From: Streptomyces anulatus
GTDB taxonomy: Bacteria; Actinomycetota; Actinomycetes; Streptomycetales; Streptomycetaceae
Assembly: GCF_000721175.1 (NCBI RefSeq)
Contig: NZ_JOEZ01000042.1
Location: 1-64,000 of the forward strand
Direction: 5' to 3'
DNA: 64,000 bases
How positions within the stretch are numbered: position 1 is the stretch's first letter; each line of letters starts with the position of its first letter. The notes beneath the pieces were generated by a model, which worked only from the letters and a program-made list of their open reading frames with translations, made no database searches and had not been told where the DNA came from. A program made the position numbers and the translations under genes. Below are positions 37,209 through 50,045 of the stretch, one piece after another.

Positions 37209-38197
37209 TCTCGCCCCATGTCCCGGTGCACGAGGACGGTCTCGACGCCTTCGGAGGCGAGGCGGGCCGAGAGCTTCTCCGACATGGCGACGGAGCGGTG
37301 CTTGCCGCCGGTGCAGCCGACCGCGATGGTGACGTACCGCTTGCCCTCGCGGCGGTAGCCCGCGGCGATCAGCTGGAGCAGCTCCGTGTACTGGTTGAGG
37401 AACTCCTTGGCGCCCGGCTGGTCGAAGACGTAGTCGGACACCTCCTCGTTGACGCCGGTGAAGGGGCGCAGCTCGGGGACCCAGTGCGGGTTGGGCAGGA
37501 AGCGGCAGTCGACGACCAGGTCGGCGTCGACGGGCAGGCCGTACTTGTAGCCGAAGGACATCACCGTGGCCCGCAGCTCCGGCTCCGAGTCGCCCGCGAA
37601 CTGGGCGTCCATCTTGGCCCGCAGCTCGTGCACGTTGAGGCTGGAGGTGTCGATGACCAGGTCGGCGTCGCCGCGCAGCTCGCGCAGCAGGTCGCGCTCG
37701 GCCGCGATGCCGTCGACGATGCGGCCGTCGCCCTGGAGGGGGTGGGGGCGGCGGACGGACTCGAAGCGGCGCACGAGGGCGTCGTCGGAGGACTCCAGGA
37801 AGACGATCCGCCGGGTGACGTGCTTGGCCTCCAGGTCCGCGAGGGATTCGCGGAGGTTGTCGAAGAAGCGCCGGCCGCGCACGTCGACCACGACGGCGAT
37901 GCGTGCCACGTTGCCCTGGGAGCGGGCGCCGAGCTCCACCATGGTGGGGATCAGCGCGGGCGGCAGGTTGTCGACGACGAACCAGCCGAGGTCCTCCAGA
38001 CACTTGGCGGCGGTGCTGCGGCCGGCGCCCGACATCCCGGAGATGATCACCAGCTCGGGGATGGCCGCGTCACCCGTCTCGTTCGGGGTGTTCGTACTCA
38101 CGTCTGCTGCTCCGTCTGCTCGGTCTGCGGTGTCTGCTGGTCCTGCGGTGTTCCGGTCGGCGTTGTTCCGCGCGGTCTCGTGGCTGTTCCCGGTCAT
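37205..38197 (-). CDS. rapZ: RapZ-family nucleotide-binding protein
   Basis: 330 residues. About 45 poorly conserved N-terminal residues precede Walker [36 protein letters not shown] and the C-terminal [12 protein letters not shown] follow. RapZ/YvcJ proteins are NTP- and, in enterobacteria, RNA- and GlcN6P-binding regulators; the role in streptomycetes is less clear. ATG overlaps the uvrC stop (ATGA). Confidence 0.93.
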   Translation of the reverse strand: MTGNSHETARNNADRNTAGPADTADRADGAADVSTNTPNETGDAAIPELVIISGMSGAGRSTAAKCLEDLGWFVVDNLPPALIPTMVELGARSQGNVARIAVVVDVRGRRFFDNLRESLADLEAKHVTRRIVFLESSDDALVRRFESVRRPHPLQGDGRIVDGIAAERDLLRELRGDADLVIDTSSLNVHELRAKMDAQFAGDSEPELRATVMSFGYKYGLPVDADLVVDCRFLPNPHWVPELRPFTGVNEEVSDYVFDQPGAKEFLNQYTELLQLIAAGYRREGKRYVTIAVGCTGGKHRSVAMSEKLSARLASEGVETVLVHRDMGRE

Positions 38198-40236
38198 GAG
38201 CTGCCCCCGTCGTCCTCTTCGATGATCTCTCCTGTGGCCGTGTTCACGGCCGGTGCCGCGGGAGCGGTCGAGGCGAGGGCCGCGGCCACCGATTCCGCCG
38301 TCCTCCGCCCTATCCCGGGGACCTCGCGGATCTCGTCGATTGTCGCTTGCCGGAGCTTCTTCACCGAGCCGAAATGCTTGATCAGCGCCTGCTTCCGGGT
38401 CTCGCCGAGGCCGGCCACGTCGTCAAGAGGGCTGGAGCGGATGCGCTTGGCGCGTTTGGCGCGCTGGTAGGTGATGGCGAAGCGGTGGGCCTCGTCCCGG
38501 ACGCGCTGGAGGAGGTAGAGGCCCTCGCTGGAGCGGGGCAGGACCACGGGATCGTCGTCGTCGGGGAGCCAGACCTCTTCGAGGCGCTTGGCGAGGCCGC
38601 AGACGGCGATGTCGTCGATGCCCAGCTCGTCCAGGGCGCGCTTGGCGGCGGCGACCTGGGGCTGCCCGCCGTCGACGACGACGAGCTGCGGCGGGTAGGC
38701 GAACCGCTTGGGCCGGCCGTCGTCCTCCCGGGGCTCGCCGTCGTCGGCGGCCGGGACGACCGCGGGGACGGGGCCGGTGGCGGCGGGCCCGGCGGCCGGG
38801 GCGGCCGCCGGCTGCTCCTCCCACTCCCCCATGCGCTCCTTGTCCTGCAGGTAGCGCTTGAACCGCCGGCCGATCACCTCGTGCATCGAGCGGACGTCGT
38901 CCTGGCCCTCGAAGCCCTTGATCTGGAAGCGGCGGTACTCGCTCTTGCGGGCGAGGCCGTCCTCGAAGACCACCATGGAGGCCACCACGTCGTCGCCCTG
39001 GAGGTGGGAGATGTCGTAGCACTCGATGCGCAGCGGGGCGGTGTCCAGACCCAGCGCCTGGGCGATCTCCTCCAGGGCGCGGGAGCGGGTGGTCAGATCG
39101 GAGGCGCGCTTGGTCTTGTGCAGCCCGAGCGCCTGCTGGGCGTTGCGCTGGACCGTGGCCATGAGGTCCTTCTTGTCGCCGCGCTGCGGGATGCGCAGGC
39201 TGACCTGGGAGCCCCGGCGCTCGGCGAGCCACTGGGAGACCGCTTCGGTGTCCTCGGGCAGGGCGGGGACCAGGACCTCCTTGGGGACGGCGTCGCCGCG
39301 CTCCTCGCCGTACAGCTGCTGGAGGGCGTGCTCGACGAGGCCGGAGGTGTCGACCGCCTCGACCTTGTCGGTGACCCAGCCGCGCTGGCCGCGCACCCGG
39401 CCGCCGCGGACGTGGAAGATCTGGAGGGCGGCCTCCAGCTCGTCCTCGGCGACGGCGATCAGGTCGGCGTCGGTGGCGTCGGCGAGGACGACGGCGCTCT
39501 TCTCCATGGCCCGCTTGAGGGCCTCGGCGTCGTCGCGGAGGCGGGCGGCCCGCTCGTACTCCATCTCCTCGGCCGCCTGCATCATGTCCTTCTCCAGACG
39601 GCGGATGTAGGTGCCCGTGCGACCGGCCATGAAGTCGCAGAAGTCCTCGGCCAGCTCCCGGTGTTCCTCGGGGGTGACCCGGCCGACGCAGGGGGCCGAG
39701 CACTTGCCGATGTAGCCCAGCAGGCAGGGGCGGCCGGTGCGCGCGGCGTTCTTGAAGACCCCGGCGGAGCAGGTGCGGACGGGGAAGACCCGCAGCATCA
39801 GGTCGACCGTCTCGCGGATCGCCCAGGCGTGGCCGTAGGGACCGAAGTAGCGCACGCCCTTCTTCTTGGCGCCGCGCATGACCTGGACGCGGGGGAAGTC
39901 CTCGTTGAACGTGACCGCGAGGTAGGGATAGCTCTTGTCGTCGCGGTACTTGACGTTGAACCGGGGGTCGAACTCCTTGATCCAGGAGTATTCCAGCTGG
40001 AGCGCCTCGACCTCGGTGGAGACGACCGTCCACTCGACGGAGGCGGCGGTGGTGACCATCGTGCGCGTACGCGGATGGAGGCCGGCGAGGTCCTGGAAGT
40101 AGTTGGCCACGCGCTGGCGCAGGTTCTTGGCCTTCCCGACGTAGATCACCCGGCGGTGCTCGTCGCGGAATTTGTAGACCCCCGGGGAGTCGGGGATCTG
40201 TCCCGGCTTGGGGCGGTAGCTGGAGGGGTCTGCCAT
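38194..40236 (-). CDS. uvrC: Excinuclease ABC subunit C
   Basis: 680 residues. GIY-YIG nuclease domain at 10-95 ([20 protein letters not shown]), UVR motif near 200-240, RNase H-like nuclease domain ([30 protein letters not shown]) and C-terminal helix-hairpin-helix pair ([20 protein letters not shown]). It makes both incisions flanking UvrB-bound lesions. First gene of uvrC-rapZ-yvcK-whiA. An insert of about 45 residues rich in Ala/Pro/Asp near 475-520 is typical of Streptomyces. Confidence 0.96.
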   Translation of the reverse strand: MADPSSYRPKPGQIPDSPGVYKFRDEHRRVIYVGKAKNLRQRVANYFQDLAGLHPRTRTMVTTAASVEWTVVSTEVEALQLEYSWIKEFDPRFNVKYRDDKSYPYLAVTFNEDFPRVQVMRGAKKKGVRYFGPYGHAWAIRETVDLMLRVFPVRTCSAGVFKNAARTGRPCLLGYIGKCSAPCVGRVTPEEHRELAEDFCDFMAGRTGTYIRRLEKDMMQAAEEMEYERAARLRDDAEALKRAMEKSAVVLADATDADLIAVAEDELEAALQIFHVRGGRVRGQRGWVTDKVEAVDTSGLVEHALQQLYGEERGDAVPKEVLVPALPEDTEAVSQWLAERRGSQVSLRIPQRGDKKDLMATVQRNAQQALGLHKTKRASDLTTRSRALEEIAQALGLDTAPLRIECYDISHLQGDDVVASMVVFEDGLARKSEYRRFQIKGFEGQDDVRSMHEVIGRRFKRYLQDKERMGEWEEQPAAAPAAGPAATGPVPAVVPAADDGEPREDDGRPKRFAYPPQLVVVDGGQPQVAAAKRALDELGIDDIAVCGLAKRLEEVWLPDDDDPVVLPRSSEGLYLLQRVRDEAHRFAITYQRAKRAKRIRSSPLDDVAGLGETRKQALIKHFGSVKKLRQATIDEIREVPGIGRRTAESVAAALASTAPAAPAVNTATGEIIEEDDGGSS

Positions 40237-40354
40237 GTCTCACACCCTACTTGCGGGCAGTGACAGCGCGTCGTCCTCGGGTGTGCCGCGCTTCCGGGGT
40301 GCCGCGGGGTGTTCGCACCCCGGAGCGCGGTCCTGCGGGCCGGTGGGCCGCCGC

Positions 40355-41009
40355 TCAGGCGTCCGTGGCCGGGGATCGCCCGGTGCGGTTGTTGCGGCGT
40401 ACGGCGGCGGCCCCGCGGAGGGCCAGGGCGAGCAGCGCCCCGGCCCCGGCGGTGGTGGAGACGGCGGTCGGGGCCGTGTCCGGCGAACCGGACGCCGTAC
40501 CGGCGAGCGCGAAGCTCCCGACGGTGTCCGGGGCCCGGCCGGCCGCCGGGCCCCGGACCGGGGGCGGCCTGCGGGGCTCCCCCGCTGCCGGTGGCGGCCT
40601 CGGGGCCGTAGCCGCCCGCCTTGCCGGAGCGGGCGTATCCGGAGCCCGGCAGTTTGTCGCCGTACGCCTCCTGGACCCGCATCCGGTAGGCGCTGAGCGC
40701 GGTGCCCCTCGCTCCCACGGCGGCCTTCGCGTCCTCGTCCAGCGGGAGCACCCGGGAGTCGACGTGGGCGTACCAGGCGTCTATGTGCGGTTCGCGGAAC
40801 ACGGTGCCGCCGGGGAGCGCGCGGGCCCCCTGTGCGGTGTAGCGGGCCTCGTCGTCGCCGGTGGCGATGTTCACCACCTGCCACCGATCGCCCCCGTCCG
40901 CCCCGGGGACGGTCCACAGGGAGGCCTTCTGGCCGTCTGAGGAGACGGGGGGCGGCGCGCTGGGCTCGGGGGGGATCTCACGCTGACCGGTCGGCACCGG
41001 ACCGTACAC
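40355..41009 (-). pseudogene. Hypothetical exported or membrane-anchored protein, apparently frameshifted
   Basis: One frame (from GTG 41009, VYGPVPTGQREIPPEP) is clearly coding to GGAPQAAPGPGPGGRPG. Coding character then passes to another frame reading DTVGSFALAGTASGSPDTAP and ending in a hydrophobic helix (AGAGALLALALRG) plus RRNNR and a stop at 40355. The shift falls in a GGGCCCC run near 40540. The ending resembles a C-terminal membrane or sorting anchor, though the LAGTA segment is not a proper LAxTG motif. Total about 217 residues. No ribosome site precedes the GTG, so the true start is uncertain. Function unknown. Confidence 0.5.
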
Positions 41010-41084
41010 CTGGTGGAGGAGGGTGTGCGGCCGGGGCTGATCGGGATCGACTGGGGCTGGGAGTGAGAGCTTCGGCGGGGGCGC

Positions 41085-41513
41085 TCAGGCGTCGGGGCCC
41101 GCGACGAGCTTTCCGCCCTCGGCGGTGACCGGGACGGCGGGCAGCGGCACGGTGGCCGGGCCCTTCACCGGCTGGCCGGTGGTCATGTCGAAGAGGCTGC
41201 CGTGGCAGGGGCAGTGGCCCTCGGTGCCCTCGACCTTGTCCAGGACGCAGCCGCCGTGGGTGCACTGGGCGCTGAACGCCTTGTACTCGCCCTTCGCCGG
41301 GCAGACGACGACCAGGCGCTGCTCGCGGTAGAGCTTGGCTCCGCCGACGGGCACCTCGGACGCGGCCCCGAGGTCGACGGGCGCGGTGGGGGTGGGGTTC
41401 TTGGCGTGGCCGAGCTTGGAATCGGTGGAGCAGGCGGCCGCTCCCAGCCCGGCGGCACCAGCGAGCGCGGCACCCTTCAGGACGGTACGGCGGGCGGCGG
41501 GCAGACCGGGCAT
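41085..41513 (-). CDS. Tat-exported Rieske [2Fe-2S] lipoprotein
   Basis: 142 residues from ATG. The signal peptide has a twin-arginine segment (RRTVLKGAALAGAAGLGAAAC) and a lipobox-like GAAAC. The mature part has Rieske ligands in QCTHGGC and HCPCHGSLFD and ends with the usual beta-strands. It should be a folded Fe-S protein exported by Tat and anchored outside the membrane. No oxidase or oxygenase partner is adjacent, so its electron partner is unknown. Confidence 0.85.
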   Translation of the reverse strand: MPGLPAARRTVLKGAALAGAAGLGAAACSTDSKLGHAKNPTPTAPVDLGAASEVPVGGAKLYREQRLVVVCPAKGEYKAFSAQCTHGGCVLDKVEGTEGHCPCHGSLFDMTTGQPVKGPATVPLPAVPVTAEGGKLVAGPDA

Positions 41514-41673
41514 GCGGGCTCCACGGGTCGTTGTTCGGGGTGGATCACGGTGGATCGGGGCCGCCGGGCAGGGTGGTGCGACGACGGCGGCCCTGCGTGC
41601 GGTGACAGAACCGACGATACCGGCGGGGATCGGAAGCCCTGCGACCGGGCCGGAACGCGCCCCTTCGACGGGC

Positions 41674-41709
41674 GACGGCGGCCCCCATCTTGCTGAGGGG
41701 ACCGCCGTC
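41674..41709. terminator. Terminator of uvrA
   Basis: Stem GACGGCGG / CCGCCGTC (41674-41681 with 41702-41709), extended by an inner CCCC/GGGG helix, about 40 bp past the uvrA stop. Confidence 0.65.
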
Positions 41710-41750
41710 GGCGGCATAGGCGGTTCGACGAGAGGCCCGAGGGCCCTCGC

Positions 41751-44792
<3,042 letters not shown>

Positions 44793-44932
44793 GCCGGTCC
44801 GCACCTTTCTAGAGAGAAGCGGGGGAACTGAGCCCCTCTCCCAGGGTATGGGGGGCGCCACAGCGGTGTAGGAAAGCTTTCGATTCCGAGCGTATAGCAC
44901 GCACATTCGATTTACGGCCGACCTTCGCCTCC

Positions 44933-44961
44933 TTCACCCGAATGAGTGGCAGAGCTAGGCT
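44933..44961 (+). promoter_or_regulatory. Predicted leaderless promoter of the MDMPI-family gene
   Basis: TTCACC at 44933-44938, 17-bp spacer, TAGGCT at 44956-44961, then seven bases to ATG 44969. No Shine-Dalgarno is present, consistent with a leaderless message. Confidence 0.55.
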
Positions 44962-44968
44962 CGGTCGC

Positions 44969-45658
44969 ATGATTGATCATGCGCACGACCTGGGAGCTGT
45001 ACGCGGGGCGACCGAACGGCTGCTCGACGCAGCCGGCGAACTGGACAACGCCTCGGTCGCCGAGGCGTCACGGTTGCCCGGATGGAGTCGGGGCCACGTA
45101 CTGGCCCACTTGTCACGTAACGCCGACGCGCTCGGAAATGTTCTCCGGGGCCTCCCGATGTACGCGAGCAGCGAAACCCGGGACGCCGACATCGCCGACG
45201 GCGCCCCCCGCCCGGCGGCCGAGCAGCTGACCGACCTGCGGGAGAGCGCGGACGGCTTCCTCGCGGTCGCCGCCGAACCCGCCGACTGGTCCCGTACGGT
45301 CACCCTGCGCAACGGCGTGACGGACTCCGCGGCCCGGGTCCCGTTCCGGCGCTGGGTCGAGCTGGAGCTGCACCACGTCGACCTGGACATCGGCTACGAG
45401 CTGGAGGACCTGCCGGCGGAATTCGTGTCGCGGGAGATCGCCTTCCTGACCGACCGCTTCTCCGGCAACCAGGACGTGCCCGCCACCGCGCTGACCGACC
45501 GGGACGGCCGCACCTGGAGCACGGGCGGCGGCCCGCCGAGCGCCCTGGTGACGGTGCAGGGGCCCGCCGTCGAACTGCTGGGCTGGCTCTGCGGCCGTCG
45601 TGACGGCTCCGCCCTGACCGTGGCCGGAGGCCCCCTGCCCACGCTGCCCCCGCTATAG
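44969..45658 (+). CDS. Maleylpyruvate isomerase family (MDMPI/DinB-like) mycothiol-dependent protein
   Basis: 229 residues. The N-terminal four-helix DinB-like bundle shows the metal-site residues typical of the family (RGHVLAHLSRNADALGNVLRG and ELELHHVDLDIGY). A C-terminal domain of about 75 residues follows. Mycothiol-dependent maleylpyruvate isomerases use a divalent metal held by His and Glu; many paralogues act in thiol transfer. It is followed at 10 bp by a metallo-beta-lactamase-fold hydrolase, suggesting a shared thiol-related pathway. Confidence 0.85.
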   Translation: MIDHAHDLGAVRGATERLLDAAGELDNASVAEASRLPGWSRGHVLAHLSRNADALGNVLRGLPMYASSETRDADIADGAPRPAAEQLTDLRESADGFLAVAAEPADWSRTVTLRNGVTDSAARVPFRRWVELELHHVDLDIGYELEDLPAEFVSREIAFLTDRFSGNQDVPATALTDRDGRTWSTGGGPPSALVTVQGPAVELLGWLCGRRDGSALTVAGGPLPTLPPL

Positions 45659-45661
45659 GCT
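45656..45661 (+). promoter_or_regulatory. Predicted -10 box of the metallo-beta-lactamase gene
   Basis: TAGGCT followed by seven bases and ATG 45669, the same arrangement as the preceding gene; its TAG is also the stop codon of that gene. The -35 region is weak. Confidence 0.4.
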
Positions 45662-45668
45662 GGGCCGC

Positions 45669-46325
45669 ATGACGTACAGCGGAGCGGTGAAGGTCGGCGG
45701 ACCGGCGAGCGTGCACGAACTGACGGATCTGATGATCTCCAAGGTGGCCGTCGGCGCGATGAACAACAACGCCTATCTGCTGCGCTGCCGGGCGACAGGC
45801 GAGCAGCTGCTGATCGACGCGGCCGCCGAGCCGGAGACCCTGCTCGCGCTGATCGGTGACGACGGCATCGCGTCCGTCGTCACCACGCATCAGCACGGGG
45901 ACCACTGGCAGGCGCTGGCCCAGGTGGTCGGGGCGACCGGTGCCCGGACGTACGCGGGCCGCTACGACGCCGAGGGCATCCCGGTTCCGACCGACGTCCT
46001 GGTCGAGGACGGCGACACGATCACCGTCGGCCGGGTCGGGCTGACCGCCCGCCATCTGGCCGGTCACACCCCGGGCTCCATCGCCCTGGTCTACGACGAC
46101 CCGCACGGCGCCCCGCACCTGTTCACCGGGGACTGCCTCTTCCCCGGCGGGGTCGGGAACACGAACCAGGATCCGAAGGCGTTCGCGAGCCTCCTGCGCG
46201 ACGTCGAGACGAAGCTGTTCGACCGGCTGCCCGACGAGACGTGGGTCTACCCGGGCCACGGGCACGACACGACGCTCGGCGACGAGCGGCCCCAGCTGCC
46301 CGAGTGGCGCGCCCGCGGCTGGTAG
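45669..46325 (+). CDS. Metallo-beta-lactamase-fold hydrolase (glyoxalase II-like)
   Basis: 218 residues. Metal-binding THQHGDHWQ, a distal histidine in AGHTPGS, the bridging aspartate in FTGDCLFPGG and the last histidine in VYPGHGHDTTLG are all present, as in glyoxalase II and related thioesterases. Together with the mycothiol-type isomerase upstream it may hydrolyse a mycothiol thioester; this is inference from the neighbour only. Confidence 0.88.
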   Translation: MTYSGAVKVGGPASVHELTDLMISKVAVGAMNNNAYLLRCRATGEQLLIDAAAEPETLLALIGDDGIASVVTTHQHGDHWQALAQVVGATGARTYAGRYDAEGIPVPTDVLVEDGDTITVGRVGLTARHLAGHTPGSIALVYDDPHGAPHLFTGDCLFPGGVGNTNQDPKAFASLLRDVETKLFDRLPDETWVYPGHGHDTTLGDERPQLPEWRARGW

Positions 46326-46360
46326 CCCGCGCACACCACCCGTGCCCGTACGCACGCGAA

Positions 46361-46404
46361 AGCGGCCGGGGTGGACGGCCTTCGCCGTTACCACCCCGGC
46401 CGCT
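46361..46404. terminator. Bidirectional terminator between the hydrolase gene and terC
   Basis: Perfect 14-bp stem (46361-46374 with 46391-46404), 16-base loop, between convergent genes. Confidence 0.8.
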
Positions 46405-46441
46405 GCCGGTGTGTCCCTGTGCCGCTCGGGGCGGCCCCGGG

Positions 46442-47461
46442 TCAGCTGCTGACGCTCTTGCTCTCCTCGTCGGCCGGGCCGGCGGCCTCCGCCTTCGCGG
46501 TCTCCTCCGCCTCGGCCGCCGCCCGCTTCTTGTTGGCGATCAGGCTGGTGATCGTGGTGATCACCAGGACGCCGCAGATGACGGAGAGCGAGAACGGGAT
46601 GGAGATCTCGGGCACGTGCACCCCGGACTCGTGCAGGGCGTGCAGCACCAGCTTGACGCCGATGAAGCCGAGGATCACCGACAGGCCGTAGCTGAGGTGG
46701 ACCAGCTTCTTCAGCAGGCCGCCGATGAGGAAGTACAGCTGGCGCAGCCCCATCAGCGCGAACGCGTTGGCCGTGAAGACGATGTACGGGTCCTGGGTCA
46801 GGCCGAAGATCGCCGGGATGGAGTCCAGCGCGAACAGCACGTCCGTCATACCGATGGCGAGCATGACCACCATCAGCGGGGTCAGGACACGCTTGCCGTT
46901 GTTCTGGATGAAGAGCTTGGTGCCGTGGTACTTGTCGGCGACGCCGTAGCGGTGCTCGATCGACTTCAGGAGGCGGTTCTCCTCGAACTCCTCGTCCTCC
47001 TCGTCGGCACGCGCCTCCTGGATGAGCTTCCAGGCGGTGTAGATCAGGAACGCGCCGAAGATGTAGAACACCCACGAGAAGTTCGCGATCACGGCGGCGC
47101 CGGCGGCGATGAAGATCGCCCGGAGCACCAGGGCGATGAGCACACCGATGAGCAGCACGCGCTGCTGGAGGTGTGAGGGCACCGAGAACTTCGCCATGAT
47201 CAGGACGAAGACGAAGAGGTTGTCGACGCTCAGCGACTTCTCGGTGATGAATCCCGCGAAGAACTCGCCGGAGGCCTGGGTCTCACCGAAGACCGCGAGA
47301 CCGGCTCCGAAGAGGATTGCCAGCACGATCCAGACGATCGTCCAGATTCCGGCTTCCTTGGTCGACACGTCATGAGGCTTGCGCCCGATGAAGAAGTCGA
47401 CGGCGATCAAGGCCGACAGACCAAAGATGGTCAGGGCCCAAAGGGTCCACGAAACGTCCAC
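46442..47461 (-). CDS. terC: TerC-family membrane protein (probable manganese exporter)
   Basis: 339 residues from GTG with a GGAGG site. About nine membrane helices and the two acidic TerC motifs: SLSVDNLFVFVLIM and GMTDVLFALDSIPAIFG. A charged cytoplasmic loop (EEDEEFEENRLLKS) and an Ala/Glu-rich tail are present. TerC/Alx/MeeF-type proteins export Mn2+ and help protein secretion. The leader RNA folds as a yybP-ykoY riboswitch, which agrees with a manganese role. Confidence 0.92.
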   Translation of the reverse strand: MDVSWTLWALTIFGLSALIAVDFFIGRKPHDVSTKEAGIWTIVWIVLAILFGAGLAVFGETQASGEFFAGFITEKSLSVDNLFVFVLIMAKFSVPSHLQQRVLLIGVLIALVLRAIFIAAGAAVIANFSWVFYIFGAFLIYTAWKLIQEARADEEDEEFEENRLLKSIEHRYGVADKYHGTKLFIQNNGKRVLTPLMVVMLAIGMTDVLFALDSIPAIFGLTQDPYIVFTANAFALMGLRQLYFLIGGLLKKLVHLSYGLSVILGFIGVKLVLHALHESGVHVPEISIPFSLSVICGVLVITTITSLIANKKRAAAEAEETAKAEAAGPADEESKSVSS

Positions 47462-47466
47462 TGCGC

Positions 47467-47620
47467 CTCCGGCAGTTGCTACGGCTACTGATCAGCGTCG
47501 TCGCTGCCGGAGGTCTCTTCCATCCCTGCGCGCGGTGTGCGCGCCTGGACCGGCGCCCCGGGACCGAGAACGGTCCGTATTGACGGGACGTCGCGTAAGG
47601 AGTACTCCCCTCCGTCCCCC
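47467..47620 (-). ncRNA. yybP-ykoY (Mn2+) riboswitch in the terC leader
   Basis: On the minus strand the conserved elements occur in order: GGGGAGTA near 47605-47613, hairpin CCGTCAATACGG, CGGTCCCGGG, and GGAAGAGACC near 47513-47522. The outer stem pairs GGACGGAGG-type sequence with CCTCCGG. After the aptamer, CTCCGGCAG (47505-47513) is exactly complementary to CTGCCGGAG (47467-47475), which contains the terC ribosome site. Metal-stabilised P1 would free the site; the alternative helix would hide it. Family and its terC association are established; the switching model is inferred. Confidence 0.82.
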
Positions 47621-47700
47621 GAACAGTACAGGCATCACCAAGAAAAGGTAAAGAGAACGGTAAAGGAATCGTCAAAACCACAGGTCAGATAGATGTCGCA

Positions 47701-49704
47701 TCAACGGCCAGCGGCCCGGCGGGCGGCAGCCACCGCCGCGAGCACCTCTTCCAGGACGCGGCTGCCCGGCGGGATCGCCAACGGCTCGTAGGTCCAGGCG
47801 TGCCCGACCCAGGGGTCGGCGAGGTGGCTGTCGGCGACCGGGGTGATCCGCAACAGCGAACGCCACAGCGGGTCGAGAACCGGCCCGTAGGCACTGGCCT
47901 CCTCCCGGTCCGCGACCATCAGCAGGTGCACCCCGGCCGAGGGGCCCTCGTCGGCGAGATAGCGGAGCTGGGTGACGGCCCGGTCGTCGAAGCCGTGCGG
48001 GAAGTCGTTGACCACCAGGAGCTGCTCGCCGGTGTCCAGGTCGGGCGGCAGCGAGTCGGCCGCCCCGGCCCGCACCGCCATCTGCACCAGGTCCACCCGC
48101 CGGATGAGGTGGGCCAGGACCGAGGCCACTCCCCCGGGCCCGGCGGCGGGCGGCCCGGCGAGGACGCCCGCGGCGACCAGCGGCGCGAGCGGACCGGCCG
48201 CCGAACCCGCCGGATCGATGACGTGCACCGCGAACTCCCCGGGCGGATACACCGCGAGCAGCCGCGCCGCGTGGGCGACCGCGGTCTCCACGGCCAGCTG
48301 ACGCAGCCGGTCCGCGTCCATCAGGGCGGCCGCCTCGGACGCGGTCCGGCCGCTGTCCACCCAGATCCCCCGCTCCAGCGGCAGACGGACCAGGAGCGGG
48401 ATGCGCAGGTCGGTGCGCTCGGGAAGGTGGAGGTCACCGATGCGCAGGGCCATCGGTATCTCCATGGGGACGCGGTGGGCGTGCCAGACGGGGTTGCCCC
48501 ACCCGGCGTACGCGGCCGGGAGCGCGGGCTCGACGACGGCGGACTCGGCGGCCAACTGGGCCAGATCGCGGTCGAGGGCCTCCCGGGCCCGGGAGGCCAG
48601 CTCGTCGCGCTTGGCGCGGGCCTCCTCGCGGGCGCGGTCGCCGGCACCGCCGATCCGGTTGCGCGGGTCGGACAGGGCCCGGTCGAGCTCCTGGTCCATC
48701 CGGGACCCGGCGAAGTCGACGGCGCTGCGGTAGGCGGCGACGGCGCGGGCCAGATCCTCGAACATGCCCCAGATCTGGTTGTAGAGGCGCTCGTCCATCG
48801 ACCAGCCGGTGGCGTCGCCCGCGACCGGCTGAGCGGCCTGTCCCGACGGGGCGGGAGGCGCGGTGGGCGGGGGCGACGGGGGTGCGGCGTGCTGCCGTCG
48901 CGGGTGCGCGTAGTTGACGGGCCCCTCGGCGGGGGTCCCCGCCGCGGCCGGTCCCGGGGCGGCGTGCGGCTGGGGAGTGTGCGCCGGTCCTGTGGTCGCC
49001 GCGTCGGTCAGCGGCTCGGGGGGCTCCGGGGCCGGGGGCAACGTCGGCGGGCGATGGCCCGCGGAGCCAGTCGCGTGCCGTACGCGGTCGCCTTCCGGAG
49101 TACGGGGCGGCGGCGGGGGCGCCGAGCGGGCCAGGCCCCGGGTGACGGCCTCCTGAATGGATCCGGCCAGCCCGGCGGACTCGGCCAGGCCTTGGTCGGC
49201 GAGCATCTCGGCGAGCCCGCCGGCATACCCCTGTCCGACGGCGCGGACCTTCCAGGCGTCCTGGCGGCGGTAGAGCTCCAGGGCGCTGACCGCGGACTCG
49301 GCGTCCAGGCCGGTGAGCGTGAAGGTGGCGATCTCGGTGCCGTCGAGCCCGGTGACAGAGACGAAGGGGGCGGGGACCGCGCCGAACCGCGCCGGGCCGC
49401 CGACCCCGACGGGGAGGGCGAGCAGCACGGTGACCCGGTGGGCACCGGCGGGCAGGGCCTCCAGGTCGACGGCGAGCCGGTGGTCGGCCGCCGCCTGCTG
49501 GGAGACCTCGAGCCCGGGGAGCTGGGGCGAGCCGGGGTGGGCGATCCACTCGACGCCGCGCACCGTGCCCCGCTCGTCGCCGAGGGTGGCTCCGGCGACG
49601 ACGGGCGTGCCCGCGGATACCCGGATCTCCAGACGGGTCTGGGGCAAGGTGTGGTTCTGCCCCCGGACCAGTTCGGCCGTCAATGCCCTGTCCCCCTCGA
49701 CCAT
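47701..49704 (-). CDS. TerD domain fused to an FtsK-like domain
   Basis: 667 residues. The first 190 form a TerD (calcium-binding stress protein) domain: LVRGQNHTLPQTRLEIRVSA and FTLTGLDAESAVSALELYRR. A Pro/Ala-rich linker (about 200-300) precedes a C-terminal alpha/beta domain (about 310-660) resembling the non-catalytic parts of FtsK/SpoIIIE-type ATPases (IPLLVRLPLERGIWVDSG, FAVHVIDPAG, LLVVNDFPHGFDDRA), but no Walker A motif is visible. Such fusions occur in tellurite-resistance-type stress systems. Start ATG 49704. Upstream are 339 bp holding a promoter and a family B repeat. Confidence 0.7.
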   Translation of the reverse strand: MVEGDRALTAELVRGQNHTLPQTRLEIRVSAGTPVVAGATLGDERGTVRGVEWIAHPGSPQLPGLEVSQQAAADHRLAVDLEALPAGAHRVTVLLALPVGVGGPARFGAVPAPFVSVTGLDGTEIATFTLTGLDAESAVSALELYRRQDAWKVRAVGQGYAGGLAEMLADQGLAESAGLAGSIQEAVTRGLARSAPPPPPRTPEGDRVRHATGSAGHRPPTLPPAPEPPEPLTDAATTGPAHTPQPHAAPGPAAAGTPAEGPVNYAHPRRQHAAPPSPPPTAPPAPSGQAAQPVAGDATGWSMDERLYNQIWGMFEDLARAVAAYRSAVDFAGSRMDQELDRALSDPRNRIGGAGDRAREEARAKRDELASRAREALDRDLAQLAAESAVVEPALPAAYAGWGNPVWHAHRVPMEIPMALRIGDLHLPERTDLRIPLLVRLPLERGIWVDSGRTASEAAALMDADRLRQLAVETAVAHAARLLAVYPPGEFAVHVIDPAGSAAGPLAPLVAAGVLAGPPAAGPGGVASVLAHLIRRVDLVQMAVRAGAADSLPPDLDTGEQLLVVNDFPHGFDDRAVTQLRYLADEGPSAGVHLLMVADREEASAYGPVLDPLWRSLLRITPVADSHLADPWVGHAWTYEPLAIPPGSRVLEEVLAAVAAARRAAGR

Positions 49705-49869
49705 GGCCCGCGCGCCCGTGGGCGCGGTGCCGTGCGATGCCGCGTTCGTGCTGTGCCGTGCGTGGCTGTGTACGTCAGTGCCGTGCGTGGGACAGCTCCC
49801 GGCGGCGGGTGCCGCCGGGAGCTGCTCCTGCCCGTCTCGATGCCGGGCCGTGCCGGCCGGTCCGGGTCC

Positions 49870-50045
49870 AGGGCGTGTTTCGAAAGTCCCGCCTGCTCGG
49901 CGACGCCTGGCACGCACGCTCGCCGCGTTGTCGGGATCACCCCGATACTCCAGTATCGGGGCGACCCTCCGCCTTGCGATCGCACGCACCAGACGCCGCC
50001 GAGCCCGCCCTCCGGGCGGACGGCGCTACCTTCGAAACACGCCCT
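49870..50045. repeat. Palindromic repeat, family B, full-length copy
   Basis: 176 bp with terminal inverted repeats AGGGCGTGTTTCGAAAG and its near complement. The interior has TGGCACGCACGCT on the left, a central hairpin CCCCGATACT-CC-AGTATCGGGG, and GCGATCGCACGCACCAGACG on the right. It is the reference for the half copies fused to dapD and the rbpA-type gene and for the short copy at 124-186. The right-hand CTA overlaps the terD stop (TAG). Confidence 0.85.
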
